From the NCBI GenBank assembly GCA_019454705.1, contig JACFNS010000187.1:1-5663 (forward strand): a DNA stretch of 5,663 nucleotides. Direction: 5' to 3'. The stretch comes from Taibaiella sp. (GTDB taxonomy: Bacteria > Bacteroidota > Bacteroidia > Chitinophagales > Chitinophagaceae). The notes beneath the pieces are model-generated. The model made no database searches. It saw only the letters and a program-made list of their open reading frames with translations, and was not told the origin of the DNA. The position numbers were made by a program, and so were the translations under genes. Every line of letters begins with the position of its first letter. Position 1 is the stretch's first letter. Below, piece by piece: positions 1-5,663 of this stretch.

Positions 1-8
1 GCAATCTG

Positions 9-746
9 TTATTTTGCTTCCACAGCATCTTGTGCGCTTGATGCCATAGCATCTGATGCATTCACCAGGTTGCTGTAGAATTTATTCATAGCCTTCAGGT
101 GGTTGTTGGCATCCTGCAATTCCACTTCATATATCTGGTTCAGCGAACCCAAGTTCCTTGACAGTACCTGTACTTGTTCGTGGAATTTAGCAGTATCGTC
201 AGCAGCATTATTGAAAGATTGCATTGTGTTGCTGGCACCTACGAATGTATTCTTCATTTCGCCCAAAGCTTGTGCAGCATCGCGTGCGCTCTGAGAATAT
301 TCGTTAGTAGCAGAAGTAACTTCAGTAATATCCTTAATCTGATCAACAACCGCACCAAACCTTTGGAAGTTATCTCCCAGTTTCCTGATATTAGCAGGAG
401 TTATCTGGGCATCCTCCATCATTTTGTCCAAAGACGCACCGGGAGATATTTTGCCAGCAGCAGAATCGAATTTTGTACCCTTGCGATAAGCCTCAACATG
501 AGGATTTTCATCAATATTGGGGTAAAACCTTTCCCAATAGTAATCTTTATGAGGAGGTAATATACCCAGCATCGCAAATATGAATGCCTCTGTAATCATT
601 CCCACAGTCAACATAACACCTGCACCAGGCCAGTGTTGTATTTTGAACAGGGCACCTAACAGTACTATTGACGCACCAAGGCCAATGATGAAATTCTTGA
701 AGTATTTACCCTGCTTGGTTTCGAAAAACAGCGCTACTGAATTCAT
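9..746 (-). CDS. gldL: Gliding motility / type IX secretion motor protein GldL
   Basis: GldL is the inner-membrane stator-like subunit of the type IX secretion and gliding motor. In the family it forms a pentamer around the GldM dimer and couples proton flow to movement. The 245-residue protein has two predicted membrane helices at about residues 17-35 and 41-63. Between them is the KIQHWPGAG segment (35-43), typical of GldL. Glu53 in the second helix (MITEAFIF) sits where the family has its essential membrane glutamate; that equivalence is inferred, not aligned. Residues 70-245 are hydrophilic and helix-rich, with a LNQIYEVEL segment at 202-210, and should lie in the cytoplasm. Length is normal. 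The gene starts at an ATG behind an A-rich leader with no Shine-Dalgarno sequence and ends in TAA. It lies 98 nt after gldK, and gldM is expected just beyond the left edge. Confidence 0.95.
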   Translation of the reverse strand: MNSVALFFETKQGKYFKNFIIGLGASIVLLGALFKIQHWPGAGVMLTVGMITEAFIFAMLGILPPHKDYYWERFYPNIDENPHVEAYRKGTKFDSAAGKISPGASLDKMMEDAQITPANIRKLGDNFQRFGAVVDQIKDITEVTSATNEYSQSARDAAQALGEMKNTFVGASNTMQSFNNAADDTAKFHEQVQVLSRNLGSLNQIYEVELQDANNHLKAMNKFYSNLVNASDAMASSAQDAVEAK

Positions 747-844
747 TTTTATTGTATTTTTTCTAAGGGTTGAAAAATATTATATGTTCTTTATATCACT
801 AAACTTTTATCAGCCAAATATTATTATTAACCAAAAGTTAAATA

Positions 845-2101
845 TTAACGCCTGTTAGTTAATGCCGGTTGTATTTGCTGGTAGATACAACGGAAACCGA
901 TGTATGCTTTAGCTGTATCAGCAAATTCGTAATCACGTGTACCGTTTTGCAGGTAGAAGGCTACATCCCTCCAGCTGCCTCCGCGTACTACTTTGCGCGT
1001 CATCCACAGGGGATCATCTTCCTGTAATTGATAGCTAACTGTAGGGTTAACATCTGCAACTGTCTGGTAAGCTGTACCAAAGTATGTAGACGCAGTCCAC
1101 TCAGATACGTTACCAGCCATATTATACAGGCCGTAGTCGTTAGGCCAGTAGCGGTCAACCGGTACTGTATACAAGCCACCATCTGAAGCATAGTCGCCAC
1201 GCTGTGGTTTGAAGTTAGCCAGGTAACAACCCTTCTTGTTAACTATATAGGGGCCACCCCATGGGTATGGAGCCTCTGTACGACCACCACGTGCTGCATA
1301 TTCCCACTGCTCTTCTGTAGGCAGTTTGAATTCGCCTTCAAAATACATTTTATTTTTTTCACGCTCAGACTGCCACAGCTTTGTCCTCCAATGACAAAAT
1401 GCTACTGCCTGCTTCCAGTTAACACCTACGACCGGGTAAGTGTCGAAAGCCGGGAACCAGTTGTATTGGCGAGCAATAGGCTCGTTGTATGAATATTGCA
1501 ACTGGCGTACCCATACTGTAGTATCAGGATAAACCGGCACATCATGCGTAGTCTGGAAACTCTTGCGGTCCTGTCCGGGATTTCTAACATTATCCCCGTA
1601 GTTATATGTTTCATAATGGAAGATGAGCTTGCTGTTATCAAACTCTTTCTTGCCCCAACCTGATGCTTCAGCAGGAATGTAGAAGTTAGCCAGTTGATCC
1701 TGAAGGTCAGCATCACTCCAGTTGATCTTCTTTCTCATATCCACCTGCTGGCTTCCGTCATCCAGGTCGATAAAATCGCCAAGCTGAACGTGAGCCATGG
1801 AGTCGCGTACCCAGTTGGTAAACTGGCGATATTCCATGTTAGCAATCTCTGTAGCATCCATGTAGAAACCCGTAACCTGTGTGGTACGAATCATCGCGTC
1901 TTGTTTCCCGCGAACATCTTCATCGCTTGCTCCCATTTTAAACACTCCGGTCGGAACATAAACCATACCTAACGGAACGGGTGCTTTATAGTTCAACACG
2001 TTTGGCTCTCCAACCAGCTGGCCACCGTTGCCCGGGGTTCCGCAGCTCGCAGCAAATGCAAGTAACGCTACAGCTGAGATCTTCAGGGAAAGTTGTTTCA
2101 T
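845..2101 (-). CDS. gldK: T9SS ring lipoprotein GldK (FGE-sulfatase fold)
   Basis: GldK (PorK in Porphyromonas) is an outer-membrane lipoprotein that builds the periplasmic ring of the type IX secretion system with GldN. The 418-residue protein starts with a lipoprotein signal peptide (residues 1-19) and a lipobox ending AASC, so Cys20 should be lipidated. Gly, not an S-D-D-type export tag, follows the Cys, which fits a periplasm-facing lipoprotein. The formylglycine-generating-enzyme-like domain runs from about 44 to 407: VPTGVFKMGAS (49-59), PVVGVNWKQAVAFCHW (223-238), LPTEEQWEYAARGG (260-273), AGNVSEWTAS (329-338), VVRGGSWRDV (371-380) and IGFRCI (401-406). Catalytic FGE cysteines should follow the GGS motif; here the residues are W-R-D, so the fold is structural. 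Residues about 100-215 form a family-specific insertion. The gene stands alone upstream of gldL, after a 183-nt A/T-rich gap that may hold its promoter. Confidence 0.95.
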   Translation of the reverse strand: MKQLSLKISAVALLAFAASCGTPGNGGQLVGEPNVLNYKAPVPLGMVYVPTGVFKMGASDEDVRGKQDAMIRTTQVTGFYMDATEIANMEYRQFTNWVRDSMAHVQLGDFIDLDDGSQQVDMRKKINWSDADLQDQLANFYIPAEASGWGKKEFDNSKLIFHYETYNYGDNVRNPGQDRKSFQTTHDVPVYPDTTVWVRQLQYSYNEPIARQYNWFPAFDTYPVVGVNWKQAVAFCHWRTKLWQSEREKNKMYFEGEFKLPTEEQWEYAARGGRTEAPYPWGGPYIVNKKGCYLANFKPQRGDYASDGGLYTVPVDRYWPNDYGLYNMAGNVSEWTASTYFGTAYQTVADVNPTVSYQLQEDDPLWMTRKVVRGGSWRDVAFYLQNGTRDYEFADTAKAYIGFRCIYQQIQPALTNRR

Positions 2102-2132
2102 ACTACGTTTGTTAATTTTTTTTGCGTTTAGG

Positions 2133-2164
2133 CAAATAAAGTAATTTTTTGGTTAAGAAGCTAA
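2133..2164 (-). promoter_or_regulatory. Candidate Bacteroidota-type promoter of gldK
   Basis: On the minus strand, TTAG (2164-2161), a 20-nt spacer and TTTATTTG (2140-2133) resemble the Bacteroidota -33 (TTTG) and -7 (TAnnTTTG) elements, with one mismatch in each. Transcription would start near 2128, giving a leader of roughly 27 nt. The spacing is right, but the region is very A/T-rich, so such a match may be chance. Confidence 0.3.
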
Positions 2165-2219
2165 TATGAGCGTCAACCGATGCACAATATTTAAAGTTTT
2201 TTCCAAAAATGCAAGTTTC

Positions 2220-2271
2220 AAAAAAAAAATTGTTAATAATCCTGACTGGTAAATATGGCGAAAAAACAATT
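2220..2271 (-). terminator. Weak candidate terminator downstream of the DUF255 gene
   Basis: On the minus strand, 13 nt past the DUF255 stop, AATTGTT (2271-2265) and AACAATT (2234-2228) can pair in a 7-bp stem around a loop of about 30 nt, followed by a run of Ts at 2231-2220 in all but name: the last stem Ts plus those down to 2220. The T run is convincing, but the stem is A/T-rich and the loop long, so termination is uncertain. Confidence 0.35.
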
Positions 2272-2284
2272 AATATGCAACACC

Positions 2285-2983
2285 TTACAACTTATTTCCC
2301 AGCATTTGTTCCACTTGCTCTATATCTGTGGTAGCCAGTCTGCACGATTCTGTATCGCATACATACAGTTTTAGACCGTCATTACTGTGTTTGCCGGTCG
2401 ATAACGGCACAGAATTACTTCCCTCCCGGACCCTGAGAATAAATGCATGCGGTAATAATCGCCTGTTTAACCTGTTTAAAGCATCATTTACGCCTTCTCC
2501 CGCCACCACTAATGAAACATATCCTGCAGCCATTCTTTGGCCTAAAACGGCCCAACCCGAAAAGGAGGTAGCATATCTCGCAGCCTGGCCCTGCATCTGG
2601 TTCAACATATACCTGCCCTGCTCTATCCATGCACTACGTTCCATCACCATACCCAGCCATATGAGGTTAGCAGCCATCATACCGTTTGCAGATGGTGTAG
2701 CGCCATCGTAGAGGTCTGTCTTCCGCACAGGTATATCCGTTTGTGTTATGGAGCTGTAATAGAAAAAAGTTTTGTCATCGTGCAGAAAATCCCTTTGTAC
2801 AATTTCGGTAATTGATGCAGCCCGAACAATAAGACTCTGCTCTCCTGTAATGCTTGCCAATTGCAGCATAGCGGCTACTAAGCAGGCATAATCGTCCAGT
2901 TTGGCATATATACGCGCAACGCCGTTTTTATACGTATGCTGCAGGTTACCGTCTACTATGTAAGTGTCCAGCATCCATTGCAT
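2285..2983 (-). CDS. C-terminal part of the DUF255 thioredoxin-domain protein, downstream of the premature TAA
   Basis: This piece corresponds to residues 443-674 of the intact protein and could be made separately only if ribosomes restart at the ATG at 2983, 27 nt past the stop. It completes the toroid with LDDYACL (local residues 29-35), DGATPSANG (93-101) and a C-terminal YVCDTESC pair of cysteines (Cys209, Cys214 locally) followed by TTD. All are features of the same family, so the segment has not visibly decayed. No Shine-Dalgarno sequence precedes the ATG, but Bacteroidota commonly lack one, so this neither supports nor excludes restart. It has no start-associated features of its own and should not be read as an independent gene; it is the 3' remainder of an interrupted one. 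It ends in TAA, 183 nt before gldK. Confidence 0.75.
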   Translation of the reverse strand: MQWMLDTYIVDGNLQHTYKNGVARIYAKLDDYACLVAAMLQLASITGEQSLIVRAASITEIVQRDFLHDDKTFFYYSSITQTDIPVRKTDLYDGATPSANGMMAANLIWLGMVMERSAWIEQGRYMLNQMQGQAARYATSFSGWAVLGQRMAAGYVSLVVAGEGVNDALNRLNRRLLPHAFILRVREGSNSVPLSTGKHSNDGLKLYVCDTESCRLATTDIEQVEQMLGNKL

Positions 2984-3010
2984 ATGTTGTATTGCCTGTT
3001 GTATGTAGGA

Positions 3011-3013
3011 TTA
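3011..3013 (-). other. Premature in-frame TAA codon
   Basis: The codon reads TAA on the minus strand, between GGG (Gly) and TCC (Ser). It lies in what should be a short loop between two toroid helices. A single-base change from CAA, GAA, AAA, TCA, TTA or TAC/TAT would produce it. The other genes here end in TAA (gldL, gldK, the DUF4271 gene) or TAG (hemD), so TAA is a normal stop in this genome. Confidence 0.9.
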
Positions 3014-4309
3014 CCCGGACAGCACTTTGCCTGCATGAGATAATGCAAGGTTCATCAGTGCATTCCACGCCAACAAACATTTGTCATCTGTTGCCGGACG
3101 CACACGCTCTGCGCGTAATTGCAGCAGCTGTTGTTTTGCTCCTTCAATCCTTTGCCCTGCATCATTTATTTCCATGCCCAGGGTACCTGAAAGCTCTTCC
3201 AGCCCCATGCTTACATGCAGAATATTCGTCCCCTCCCAATTGCCATTCTCCTTCACGCCAAAATATCTTTCTGCCAATTCATCCCCGCCCGTGGCCGCCA
3301 GCCATTCCTCCCATGTCCAGGTATAATACTTACCTTCTACGCCCTCACTATCAGCATCTAAAGCTGAATAAAAACCACCGTCAGGTGAACGTAATTCCCG
3401 GTTAACAAAAGCGATGGTTTCTTCCACTACTTTTCGGTATAAAGCCTTTCCTGTAATGGCATACGCCGTGGTATAGGTACTCACCAACAGGGCATTATCA
3501 TACAGCATTTTTTCGAAATGAGGGGCCAGCCAATACCTGTCGGTACTATAACGGGCAAAGCCACCCCCCAATTGGTCGTAAATACCGCCCTGTGCCATGG
3601 CATCCAGGCTCTTAACAGCATGTTGTAAAGCCGGCTCATAACCTGTGTAATGATAGTGTTCCAGAAGGTATAAAATGGATGTTGCTCCCGGAAATTTTGG
3701 GGCATTTCCAAAGCCCCCGAATTCCTTATCGGACGCCGCCAGCATATTATCTGCTACAGCGCGGCATGTGGCGGCATCCCACTCCCCTCTCCGGCTCATA
3801 GCTACTATCGACAGTTGTTCCAGGTAATTCAACATTTGCCCGGTTTGTGCTGTCACTTCATCCTGCTGCTTTGTCCACACCTCATGCATCCGCTCCATTA
3901 CCTGCAGCCACGATGGCCGCCCGTACAGCGGCTTTGGCGGGTAGTAAGTGCCTCCGTAAAATGGTACCCGCCCCGGGGTTACAAATACGTTCAAAGGCCA
4001 GCCACCCTGCTGGCTGATGGCTTGTACAGCATCCATATACAGGTGGTCCACATCAGGGTGTTCTTCCCTGTCCACTTTAATATTGATAAAGTGTTCGTTC
4101 ATGTACCGGGCTGTAGCCTCATCCTCAAAACTCTCCCGCTCCATAACATGACACCAATGGCAGGCGGCATAGCCAATACTCACCAATACAGGTTTATTTT
4201 CGTTTTTAGCCCTTTCAAACGCCTCATCTCCCCAGGGGTACCAATCCACGGGATTATGGGCATGCTGCAGCAGGTAAGGACTTTGCTCATTGATCAGTCT
4301 GTTCGCCAT
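3011..4309 (-). CDS. N-terminal part of the DUF255 thioredoxin-domain protein, ending at the premature TAA
   Basis: If translated as it stands, this piece gives 432 residues. It begins with the family signature [15 protein letters not shown] and HNPVDWYPW (residues 3-26). The thioredoxin-like domain follows, with a CHWC redox motif at Cys50-Cys53 and [11 protein letters not shown] (102-112, carrying the cis-Pro-like loop), then GGTYYPP (119-125). The first part of the helical toroid holds APKFP (203-207), [15 protein letters not shown] (241-255), [11 protein letters not shown] (263-273), the acidic ALDADSEG stretch (316-323) and [12 protein letters not shown] (408-419). All recognisable family residues are present up to the stop. 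It should be cytoplasmic, as no signal peptide is visible. An upstream in-frame TTG at 4327 would add six residues but is unlikely to be the start. The truncated toroid would probably not fold stably without the C-terminal part. Confidence 0.8.
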   Translation of the reverse strand: MANRLINEQSPYLLQHAHNPVDWYPWGDEAFERAKNENKPVLVSIGYAACHWCHVMERESFEDEATARYMNEHFINIKVDREEHPDVDHLYMDAVQAISQQGGWPLNVFVTPGRVPFYGGTYYPPKPLYGRPSWLQVMERMHEVWTKQQDEVTAQTGQMLNYLEQLSIVAMSRRGEWDAATCRAVADNMLAASDKEFGGFGNAPKFPGATSILYLLEHYHYTGYEPALQHAVKSLDAMAQGGIYDQLGGGFARYSTDRYWLAPHFEKMLYDNALLVSTYTTAYAITGKALYRKVVEETIAFVNRELRSPDGGFYSALDADSEGVEGKYYTWTWEEWLAATGGDELAERYFGVKENGNWEGTNILHVSMGLEELSGTLGMEINDAGQRIEGAKQQLLQLRAERVRPATDDKCLLAWNALMNLALSHAGKVLSG

Positions 4310-4339
4310 ATGCTGCAATATACCCAAACCTCATGGCGC

Positions 4340-4368
4340 AAAAAAACGGGCATGTTCTACATGCCCGT
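4340..4368 (-). terminator. Rho-independent terminator of hemD
   Basis: On the minus strand, 24 nt past the hemD stop, a perfect 9-bp stem (ACGGGCATG paired with CATGCCCGT) with the 5-nt loop TAGAA is followed directly by a run of seven Ts, one of them shared with the stem. The plus strand has no T run after the stem, so it acts in one direction only. It should end the DUF4271-hemD transcript before the DUF255 gene. Confidence 0.88.
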
Positions 4369-4392
4369 CAGATGATTTGTATACTATCTGAA

Positions 4393-5181
4393 CTATTTTC
4401 TTTCTTCCAGGAACATCTCCAGAGCCGCTATCATAGATGGGGCATTGGGGGCCGGAGCTTTGATGTTCAAGGTCAGGCCGGCATCCTCTATAGCCTTGGA
4501 GGTAGTAGGGCCGAAAGCGCCTATCATAGTGCCATTCTGCTTATACCCGGGAATGTTCTCAAACAATGTCTGTACGCTGTTGGGGCTGTAAAACAGGATA
4601 ACATCATAATTATTCTGCATGACCGGCGTAATGTCATTAGACAAAGTTTTGAACAATGTAGCCTCTACAAAATTTGCGCCCTCAGCAGCCAGGTACAGAG
4701 CTATCTCGTTCTTACCGTTATCCGCTGTGGGTACTATAAATTTTTCGTTATTTTTATGTTTTGCTATCACTTCCAGCAGGCCATCGGTGCTTCCATCGGC
4801 CGAAAAGAACACCTTACGCTTCCTGTAGAGTATGAATTTCTGCAGGTACAATGCCACAGCCTCTGTACTACAGAAGTACTTCATATCCTGCGACACCTTT
4901 ATCTTCACCTCCTCGCAAATACGGAAGAAATGATCTATAGCCTTGCGGCTGGCAAACACGATAGCAGTATATTCAGCAATGTCAATCTTTTGTTTTCTGA
5001 ATTCTTTGCCATCTATACCTTCTACTTTGATAAAGGGATGGAAATCAAGCTCTAACCCGTACTTCTTTGCCAGATCGAAATAGGGCGACTTATCTGTTAC
5101 AGGTTTAGGCTGCGTTACCAACACCCTGCTGATGCTCTCTTTCTTACTGTTGTTTTTTGTTGCGCGTTCTGCTTTTGCCAT
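4393..5181 (-). CDS. hemD: Uroporphyrinogen-III synthase HemD
   Basis: HemD is the cytosolic enzyme that cyclises hydroxymethylbilane, inverting ring D, to give uroporphyrinogen III, the branch point for haem, siroheme and cobalamin. The 262-residue protein shows the two-lobed HemD pattern. One lobe has VLVTQPKP (20-27), SPYFDLAKKYGLELDFHPFIKV (32-53) and IVFASRKAIDHFF (74-86). The other has FFSADGSTDGLLEVI (125-139), VILFYSPNSVQTLFE (194-208) and IGAFGPTTSKAIEDAGL (220-236). FASRKAIDHFF and FYSPNSVQTLF match the paired F-x-S-x-N/K-A/S-V motifs of the family, and GPTTSKAIEDAGL its late glycine loop. HemD sequences diverge strongly, so recognition rests on this overall pattern. A Lys/Arg-rich extension of about 18 residues precedes the core. 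No other biosynthesis gene for haem is nearby. It follows the DUF4271 gene by 58 nt, probably co-transcribed, and ends in a strong terminator. Confidence 0.88.
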   Translation of the reverse strand: MAKAERATKNNSKKESISRVLVTQPKPVTDKSPYFDLAKKYGLELDFHPFIKVEGIDGKEFRKQKIDIAEYTAIVFASRKAIDHFFRICEEVKIKVSQDMKYFCSTEAVALYLQKFILYRKRKVFFSADGSTDGLLEVIAKHKNNEKFIVPTADNGKNEIALYLAAEGANFVEATLFKTLSNDITPVMQNNYDVILFYSPNSVQTLFENIPGYKQNGTMIGAFGPTTSKAIEDAGLTLNIKAPAPNAPSMIAALEMFLEERK

Positions 5182-5239
5182 ATGGGTCGAACGGGTTGAT
5201 TTGAACGTATTGTTTATTTTTTACCTGTCTAACTAATTG

Positions 5240-5662
5240 TTAATAATACATTTCGCGTATCAATAACTTCGTCAATAGTGCCATCGGCAATAATTCGGAA
5301 GCGCAAAGGTACGCAAAAAAATGGAATTTGCTGTACTGGAAGAATGGCGCCAACACCTGCCACGACCTGAAGTAACGGTTGATAAACAACACAGCCACCA
5401 GGAAAAATGACAGTATCATAGCTGGTTGGGCTATTTCGGGCTGGCTGAAAGCCAGTAATACAGTAAACGGCAGTAAGGTGATAGCCAGTATTTTATTGAT
5501 AAGGAATACATTATACATATAATGACTGATAATAACGCGTACGTTGAATGCCCATCCGCTAAAACGCATGACGGCATATTTTCCACCGTAAAGACCTGCC
5601 AGGCTCAAAATCAGTATAATTACCAGTAATGACGGATGGTAGATGGCATAACGTTGGGGCAT
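5240..5662 (-). CDS. DUF4271 family membrane protein (5' end beyond the window)
   Basis: At least 140 C-terminal residues are visible of a hydrophobic protein of the DUF4271 family, which is found in Bacteroidota and has no established function. Predicted membrane segments lie at about 10-26, 55-72, 79-96 and 113-134 of the visible part. Family-like stretches are FNVRVIISHYMYNVFLINKIL (split around 39-59), ALLTKLL and FAYLCASELLPMALL (116-130). Family members are usually longer, around 200-330 residues, so the ATG at 5662 is probably internal and the true start lies off the right edge. The gene ends in TAA, 58 nt before hemD on the same strand. The two probably form one transcript, and I recall this pairing from other Bacteroidota. 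Position next to hemD does not by itself show a role in haem synthesis. The family call is by eye. Confidence 0.75.
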   Translation of the reverse strand: MPQRYAIYHPSLLVIILILSLAGLYGGKYAVMRFSGWAFNVRVIISHYMYNVFLINKILAITLLPFTVLLAFSQPEIAQPAMILSFFLVAVLFINRYFRSWQVLAPFFQYSKFHFFAYLCASELLPMALLTKLLIREMYY

Positions 5663-5663
5663 A

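Larger units (their letters stand above)
2285..4309 (-). pseudogene. YyaL/SPATA20-type thioredoxin-domain (DUF255) gene interrupted by an in-frame stop
   Basis: This is one reading frame of 674 codons plus a final stop, matching the usual length of this family (Bacillus YyaL and human SPATA20 are a little under to about 700-800 residues). It is interrupted only by a TAA at 3013-3011, codon 433. The frame is unbroken: exactly nine sense codons (SYIQQAIQH) separate the stop from the next ATG at 2983. Read through, it gives a continuous family-like helix pair, GKVLSG-stop-SYIQQAIQHMQWML. Both parts keep family motifs and show no frameshift, so the lesion looks recent or is a sequence error. The family joins an N-terminal thioredoxin-like fold to an alpha/alpha toroid resembling N-acylglucosamine 2-epimerase; its substrate is not firmly known. 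I chose the ATG at 4309 because the family begins [17 protein letters not shown]. It lies between the hemD terminator and gldK, with no clear partner gene. Confidence 0.85.

Noticed and set aside
802..839. Inverted repeat AACTTTT/AAAAGTT between gldK and gldL as a terminator
   Set aside because: The stem is 7 bp and A/T-rich with a 24-nt loop, and no T run follows on the minus strand. It would also cut a conserved operon.
845..2101. GldK as an active formylglycine-generating enzyme
   Set aside because: The catalytic cysteines that follow the GGS motif in true enzymes are absent (GGSWRD), and the lipoprotein signal and gldL linkage identify GldK.
2984..3010. A frameshift between the two DUF255 pieces
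   Set aside because: The gap between the stop and the next ATG is 27 nt, exactly nine sense codons in the same frame, so the lesion is a nonsense codon and not an insertion or deletion.
3011..3013. Stop-codon reassignment or programmed recoding of TAA
   Set aside because: gldL, gldK and the DUF4271 gene end in TAA at natural protein ends, and no recoding structure is evident around the codon.
4310..4327. TTG start giving six extra residues on the DUF255 protein
   Set aside because: The family signature begins at the ATG at 4309, and the TTG lies only 12 nt after the terminator T run.
3815..4375. 186-codon open frame on the plus strand opposite the DUF255 gene
   Set aside because: It is antisense to conserved motifs including CHWC, and its translation has no recognisable domain.
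4333..5055. 240-codon open frame on the plus strand opposite hemD
   Set aside because: It is antisense to a well-recognised hemD, has no family resemblance, and starts inside the hemD terminator region. It is a chance frame.
5660..5662. ATG at 5662 as the true start of the DUF4271 gene
   Set aside because: The resulting 140 residues are short for the family, and the frame is open to the edge, so the start most likely lies outside the window.

Overview
The window looks like a piece of a Bacteroidota chromosome, probably from the Chitinophagaceae or a near relative. The reasons are a gldK-gldL pair from the type IX secretion/gliding apparatus, a Bacteroidota-style HemD next to a DUF4271 membrane protein, and A/T-rich leaders without Shine-Dalgarno sequences. 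The placement rests on family recognition by eye, not on a database search. All real genes are on the minus strand, so the window is transcribed from right to left. No gene-free stretch exceeds 300 bases; the longest is 183 bases, upstream of gldK.

In transcription order the genes are as follows. (1) The C-terminal 140 residues or so of a DUF4271 membrane protein, cut by the right edge. (2) hemD, uroporphyrinogen-III synthase, 58 nt downstream, ending in a clear intrinsic terminator. (3) A YyaL/SPATA20-type gene (thioredoxin-like DUF255 domain plus an alpha/alpha toroid) that would encode about 674 residues but is interrupted by one in-frame TAA at codon 433. (4) After an A/T-rich gap with a weak terminator and promoter candidate, gldK, an outer-membrane lipoprotein with a formylglycine-generating-enzyme-like fold. 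(5) gldL, the inner-membrane T9SS motor subunit, 98 nt further on, with its stop codon 8 bases from the left edge. gldM and gldN would normally follow just outside the window.

Functionally there are three blocks: a haem/siroheme biosynthesis step with an uncharacterised membrane neighbour, a stand-alone and apparently broken thioredoxin-fold gene, and the start of the T9SS core operon. GldK forms part of the periplasmic ring with GldN under the outer membrane. GldL with GldM forms the proton-driven motor that powers secretion and gliding.

The most noteworthy observation is the nonsense codon in the YyaL-like gene. Both halves are otherwise intact, the reading frame is unbroken across the stop, and an ATG lies 27 nt downstream in the same frame. 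I see no evidence of a wholly new system, mobile element, CRISPR array or RNA gene.
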